From Pleurobrachia bachei (Eukaryota; Ctenophora; Tentaculata; Cydippida; Pleurobrachiidae), in assembly GCA_000695325.1 (NCBI GenBank), contig AVPN01000811.1, forward strand, positions 1 through 23,984: a DNA stretch of 23,984 bases, in the 5' to 3' direction. The notes beneath the pieces were generated by a model. That model was not told where the DNA came from. It saw nothing but the letters and a program-made list of their open reading frames with translations, and did not search any database. Each line of letters starts with the position of its first letter. Position 1 is the stretch's first letter. A program made the translations under genes and the position numbers. Positions 20,244-23,984 of the stretch are shown piece after piece.

Positions 20244-21953
20244 ATGGAGACTACCAGCTCCCTCGTCGTGAAGCAACCCTACAACAGTAGGACGTTCCGG
20301 TCGAGCAATGCCATGTCCAGGGTACCCAACTATACCCGCCGGGCGGATTGCCAAGAAAGGTAAAACAGCACCGTGTCCAATTTCAATACAAATACTCTTT
20401 CTAAACCAAAACAGATACATTGATAACCTCCATACTCCACCAGGAAGAAGTACGCGTGGGAGAACCACAGGGGAACTTGGGGTACAGCGGTGTATGAGGT
20501 ACCAGTGAGGGGAGCAAACTATCAGAACCGTAGTGAAATGAAACAAGAAATGTACAGTGCCAAACTACCGCCCATGTCACTCAAGGGTCATCGGCATTTT
20601 GGTGCTCTAGCCGAACCAATGTAAGTGTAAACAGCCGTATTTTATTTTTAACAACACGGATACCGAAAAAGGGCAAGCAACTAACTTCCAATGTTTCAGT
20701 AACCTTCTTGAAGGCCAAGCGGAGACGGCGGGAAAGGGAGCTTCCCTCGACTTCATGACCATTGTAGACAGGGAAGTGATGGGAAACTGTGTCCAAAACA
20801 GTCTGGACCAAACCTTCAATAGCTCGGCCACTCAACAGCGGGCCCTAAACCATCGATGGCAAACTTATGGGGCGGTAAGTTTTTATACCCGATATTCTGA
20901 ACTAATATAAAGTTAGCTAAATGTCTATAACTTGTACCTCTCTCTGCAGAAGCATCAGCCGCATACTCAGGCGTGTTTGGAGTATGCCACCCGACTAGAG
21001 GCTCCCACTGGGAGATCCACGATGGAGAGTGACTACCAGCAACACGGGACCGCTTACTTGTATCAGTCTCTCCCCGTCGGAGGAGCCGAAACCCCAAAAA
21101 CACCATTCGCCAAAGCAACAAGTAAGATCTAGGGAAACATTTCCAAACTCTCTTCTCGGAGCATGTAGCTCTAACATATAGGGTGTAAGTCAAAACATTT
21201 GAAGCAGAGGAAAAAGTCTCAGGGTCAATCTGTGCATGAACAAGTTGCTGAAATCTTACTACAAACAGATCCACTCCACCACCAGCAAGGAGCATCACAA
21301 ATCGGCCAAACAGAAGAGAACCCAGACAGCCCGACCGAGATCCACAACACCAACACAAGCTGCCAAACCAGCACAGCCAACACGCCGCTCTAAATCAGCA
21401 ATGCTAAGGGCTGTCTCTCAGGCCACAAGTACCAGCGAGGTGTCTTGCAGTTTGGCCGTTCTTCCTGGACTGGTGGGTAGGCAAAAAACTTCAATTTCTT
21501 AGCAGAGACAAACTCCTCACGGGCCACGAACTTCTTTAGCTAACACATCTTCTTTCTAGGATAAGACAAGGGGCGATAAACTGACATCGAAGATAACAGA
21601 TGTAATTGCAAACCGCCACATGAAGCTCAAGCGAGCAGAACTAACTGTTGATGACAATGTAAGAACTCTAACAAGTGGTCCCATCAGTGTCATAACTTTC
21701 AGACTTTCCTAACCCCACTTCATCACAGGTACCATCAGTCCAATACTACGAGGCAGTGTCGTCAGGAACCCAGACAGACAGTGGCCAAACGGAAGGGTTA
21801 AACCCACTCTGGCCTCCTTCCAACAAGAGTAACCATCCAGACAAAATAGGATATCCCCACCTCAGACTTCCACTTGCAATCAACACGCTTATCAAGAAGC
21901 GTGTGGCAGAAGCAGAAGGAAATCCTAAGAATCTCCGTCTCTGCAGGTGCTAA
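20244..21953 (+). CDS. Unrecognised 7-exon gene divergent from TMEM232 (408 residues)
   Basis: Exons 20244-20359, 20444-20620, 20700-20874, 20950-21121, 21210-21472, 21560-21658 and 21729-21953 join in phase with GT-AG introns; only the exon 5 acceptor (CAGAG before 21210) is weak and chosen by frame. The product starts METTSSLVVKQPYNSRTFRS, continues YAWENHRGTWGTAVYEVPVR and is mostly hydrophilic with no signal peptide, membrane helix or zinc ligands. Exon 5 is Lys/Arg/Thr/Pro-rich. I do not recognise the family. Divergence from TMEM232 and the surrounding ciliary genes suggest a cilium or sperm role, for example a small axonemal or microtubule-binding protein, but this is inference. An alternative 3' end uses a donor at 21947 (CAG|GTGC) and acceptor before 22022, removing the TAA at 21951 and continuing in frame to TAG at 22173-22175 (about 457 residues). 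Confidence 0.65.
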
Positions 21954-22175
21954 CTCGAGTATTCCTGCCTACGGTCGGGTCCTAAACACGGGTACTGCGT
22001 GAAGAGTGAGGCCCATAACAGTTTCAATGAAGCACATCAGGACGATTGGGTACCACGAATCTGGGATTACAATTACCTACTATTCCATCTGAACCGACGT
22101 CTAGTGTGGACACTACCTCTCTTGCTGGATTTGTCAACGGTACGTAGGCATATGAATGGCGGATTAATTGGATAG

Positions 22176-22562
22176 TTACCATCGCAAACAATTATATAAT
22201 GGGTTTTAATTTTAAAACGTATAATTGTTTGATATAATTAATACGTAACAACGGAAATTCTCTCACTCTCAATATCTCTCATTTATCAGTCGATCCCTCA
22301 TGTGTATCTCTCAATCTCACGCGGCCAATCTACAACAAATAAAAATGCTCTTCTATTTGTACAACACATAAAGCTGTTTCTGTGTCTCTTTTCTATCAAG
22401 CGGAACCTTAATAAAACCCTCGAGGAATATGCAAATTTAAAAACTTTTAACTTAAAACAACTTCCTAGATGACAGGGTTGCGGCTGTAGAAGACACACGG
22501 CGGTATAAGGGGGCGGCTGCGGGGCTGTGTTGTTGTCGTTGATGTGGTTTGTGAGTGGTGGA
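22176..22562. other. Convergent gap between the plus-strand gene and SEC61A
   Basis: This is AT-rich 3' sequence. It has an inverted repeat at 22188-22228 (ACAATTATA and TATAATTGT, with GTTTTAA/TTAAAAC inside) and two AATAAA motifs on the plus strand (22338-22343 and 22410-22415) that could end the plus-strand transcript. I see no further gene. Confidence 0.55.
22338..22343 (+). terminator. Probable poly(A) signal of the plus-strand gene (AATAAA)
   Basis: This is the first perfect AATAAA after the stop, 163 nt beyond the TAG at 22175. A second lies at 22410-22415. Confidence 0.45.
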
Positions 22563-23702
22563 CTAGAAGAAGATGGTACTCATACCACCCATTTCACTTT
22601 GCTCCTTCACGAAGATCTCAAAGTACTGATAGTATTACCACTGTCGGTCGTCTTAAGGTCAAGGGCTAGGTTACCGTGGACCAAAAGTTAGGATTGTTAG
22701 TTGGGTTCACTATAATTTGACAGTTGACTTGTCAAGTGATTGGTAGACAGCGGAAGACTCGGTAGATATCTTACCAAGGAAATCAGCCAGAACGGAGAGA
22801 GCTCCAATGCAGAGACCACCGAAGGCAGCGGCAGTTGGGATGTATCGGTTGAGTTCGTGAACCATGCTCTTCTCACGGTGACCCCTCATCAACATTTGCT
22901 GGTCACGGAGCTGCCTAGCAACATCCTGGAGATAAGGGGTGGTTAGGGACGTGGTTCTATAGGGATCAATATAGCAGGAAGTGAATGGTTGATGATTGTA
23001 TCTTACCTTGGCAGAAGATCCGCTCACATCAATCCACGTCTTGGAGAGGAAAGCACATGAACCGAGCATGAAAATGATGTAGATAATAGCATGAATAGGA
23101 TCCGAGATAATATGACCTATCGTCTCAGGTGGAGAGAGGTAGTAGCAGAGTCCACCAATCGGGTATTTGTGGTATCCACTCTCCTGTAAAAACAACACTT
23201 TCAGTCAGGTGGCAACTCGCTGCTGCAACCACCTTGCGACAGCTCAGCAAGTGAGCGCGCGGCAGTGAGCGCGCACCAGCAAATGCTGAAATGAGATATT
23301 TTGATTGTGGGAATGGAACGCGGCTGCGACTAGCACGGGAGCAAACGCTCCAGCTAGTCGTAGCTGCACGTCATCATACAAGCCCCAACACTCCCAATTT
23401 TACTTACAGCCCACGTGCCGATCATGCTAACGAAGATATTGCCAGCGAACTTGGAGGAGAGAATCTGAAAATAGGTATGTTAGAAAAACATTGCAAGTTA
23501 CCCGCCACCCAAAATCACAATATTTGAGTGTTCAAAACAAGGTCTCACGTGACACACATACCTGGGAGATGAAGTAGATATTGGAGACGAGGGCAGACTG
23601 TAGAATAATGGGGATGTTGGAAGTATAGAACAGCTTGATGGGGTAGCTGGAGTACTGACCTCGATACCTGGCAGACTTGATGGGTAGATCCACACGGAAT
23701 CC
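22563..23702 (-). CDS. SEC61A: Sec61 translocon subunit alpha (3' exons, partial)
   Basis: Exons 23562-23702, 23408-23464, 23007-23183, 22775-22925 and a final exon 22563-22625 encode the C-terminal part of Sec61 alpha, the protein-conducting channel of the ER membrane. Diagnostic segments are [97 protein letters not shown] and [11 protein letters not shown], then [15 protein letters not shown] to TIFF and TAG. Hydrophobic helices of the channel are evident. The 5' exons lie beyond the right edge. The expected stretch between DFLG and YFEIF (about 17 residues, the GSGTGILLAV region of the last membrane helix) is not found in the 149 bp between the last two exons, and the phases (1 into 0) do not match without it. 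Confidence 0.92.
23251..23274. repeat. Paired GTGAGCGCGC repeats in a SEC61A intron
   Basis: GTGAGCGCGC occurs at 23251-23260 and 23265-23274, separated by GGCA. It lies just left of the stem-loop at 23320-23367 in the same 224-bp intron. The GC content is well above the rest of the intron. Confidence 0.7.
23320..23367 (+). other. Stem-loop (inverted repeat) in a SEC61A intron
   Basis: The arms GCGGCTGCGACTAGC (23320-23334) and GCTAGTCGTAGCTGC (23353-23367) pair over 15 positions; the two non-Watson-Crick pairs are G-U if the plus strand is transcribed. Inside, GGAGC (23338-23342) and GCTCC (23347-23351) close an AAAC loop. The wobbles favour folding of plus-strand RNA, antisense to SEC61A. 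It could be a small fold-back element or a hairpin RNA; neither is shown. Confidence 0.5.
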
Positions 23703-23984
23703 CTGAGAGAGAGAGGGTGATGTAAAATGGGGTGTCTGCATATATTATACACACGGGTCTAGGAAACTCATATACAGTGTGTTCTAGAGGGGGTGCTGTG
23801 TATATTGGTTCCCAGTATTACTACACGTCTATAACACGTGTATATTGAGGGGGGGGGGTGCTGATACAAATATAAAAGGTGAGACTATTATTTCCCATAA
23901 AGTAGAAGAATGGTTGAGACTAATCATGATTGGTAAGTAGACATGAAAATTGAGGGGTAGTGGGACGGTGTGTATCGTGTGTGT
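23703..23984. other. SEC61A intron running off the window
   Basis: Sequence upstream (on the minus strand) of the SEC61A exon at 23562-23702. It is likely one intron, with no exon recognised before the window end. It contains a run of ten G (23849-23858) and GT/AC-rich stretches. Confidence 0.5.

Larger units (their letters stand above)
18232..20878. repeat. Tandem duplication of a divergent promoter and both flanking gene ends
   Basis: Unit 1 is about 18232-19590 (1359 bp) and unit 2 about 19591-20878 (1288 bp). The 71-bp length difference equals the 63-bp insertion plus its 8-bp target duplication in unit 1. Each unit holds the first 63 codons of TMEM232 (minus), about 465 bp of promoter and three exons of the plus-strand gene. 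The junction at 19588-19590 has a 3-bp overlap, TAA, shared by the plus-gene intron and TMEM232. Coding differences between units are all synonymous in my comparison: 5 in TMEM232, 4 in exon 2 and 2 in exon 3 of the plus gene. Promoter and intron sequence has diverged more, with small indels. Confidence 0.92.

Noticed and set aside
20816-21358. 180-codon open frame on the minus strand
   Set aside because: It is antisense to spliced exons 3-5 of the plus-strand gene and crosses their introns; no domain is recognisable.
1-23984. CRISPR arrays, bacterial operons, rRNA or tRNA genes, retroelement or virus-derived genes
   Set aside because: None were seen: genes are spliced eukaryotic genes and no reverse transcriptase, integrase, capsid or LTR-like ends were recognised by eye.

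Overview
This is a gene-dense piece of a eukaryotic nuclear genome. Genes are split by many short GT-AG introns (mostly about 60 to 290 bp), intergenic gaps are a few hundred bases, and the protein set (a dystrophin-family ZZ finger, EFCAB6, CCDC180, CFAP119, CFAP299, TMEM232, Sec61 alpha) is that of a ciliated animal or close relative. A compact early-branching animal such as a sponge would fit, but that placement is inference. No prokaryotic, viral or retroelement gene was recognised.

Layout. 28-1417 (+): last four exons of a ZZ zinc-finger gene. 1418-2446: convergent non-coding gap. 2447-8807 (-): EFCAB6, 19 exons. 9187-14157 (-): CCDC180, 5 exons. 14471-15484 (-): CFAP119 (CCDC189), 2 exons. 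15714-16427 (-): CFAP299, one exon. 16537-18420 (-): TMEM232, one exon. 18232-20878: two tandem units of about 1.3 kb, each with the 5' end of TMEM232, a divergent promoter and the first three exons of an unrecognised plus-strand gene. The complete plus-strand gene runs from 20244 to 21953, or to 22175 if a further intron is used. 22563-23702 (-): the 3' exons of SEC61A, continuing off the right edge.

The main biological theme is five consecutive cilia/flagella-associated genes on one strand, head to tail, with gaps of only about 110 to 380 bp. Most have a splice-acceptor-like sequence (CTAAC, pyrimidines, AG) a few bases before the start codon. That suggests 5' UTR introns or a trans-spliced operon-like unit. 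The unrecognised plus-strand gene shares a divergent promoter with TMEM232 and is a candidate member of the same programme.

The main caution concerns the assembly. Three genes (EFCAB6, CCDC180, CFAP119) each hold one single-base frame offset next to a short homopolymer, while the conserved reading resumes in the next frame. SEC61A lacks the segment encoding its last conserved membrane region. The 1.3-kb units differ in coding sequence only at synonymous sites (11 of 11 differences I counted), as expected of two allelic haplotypes placed in tandem, or of a real duplication made from two diverged alleles. A 63-bp MITE-like insertion with an 8-bp target duplication is in one unit and cleanly absent from the other.
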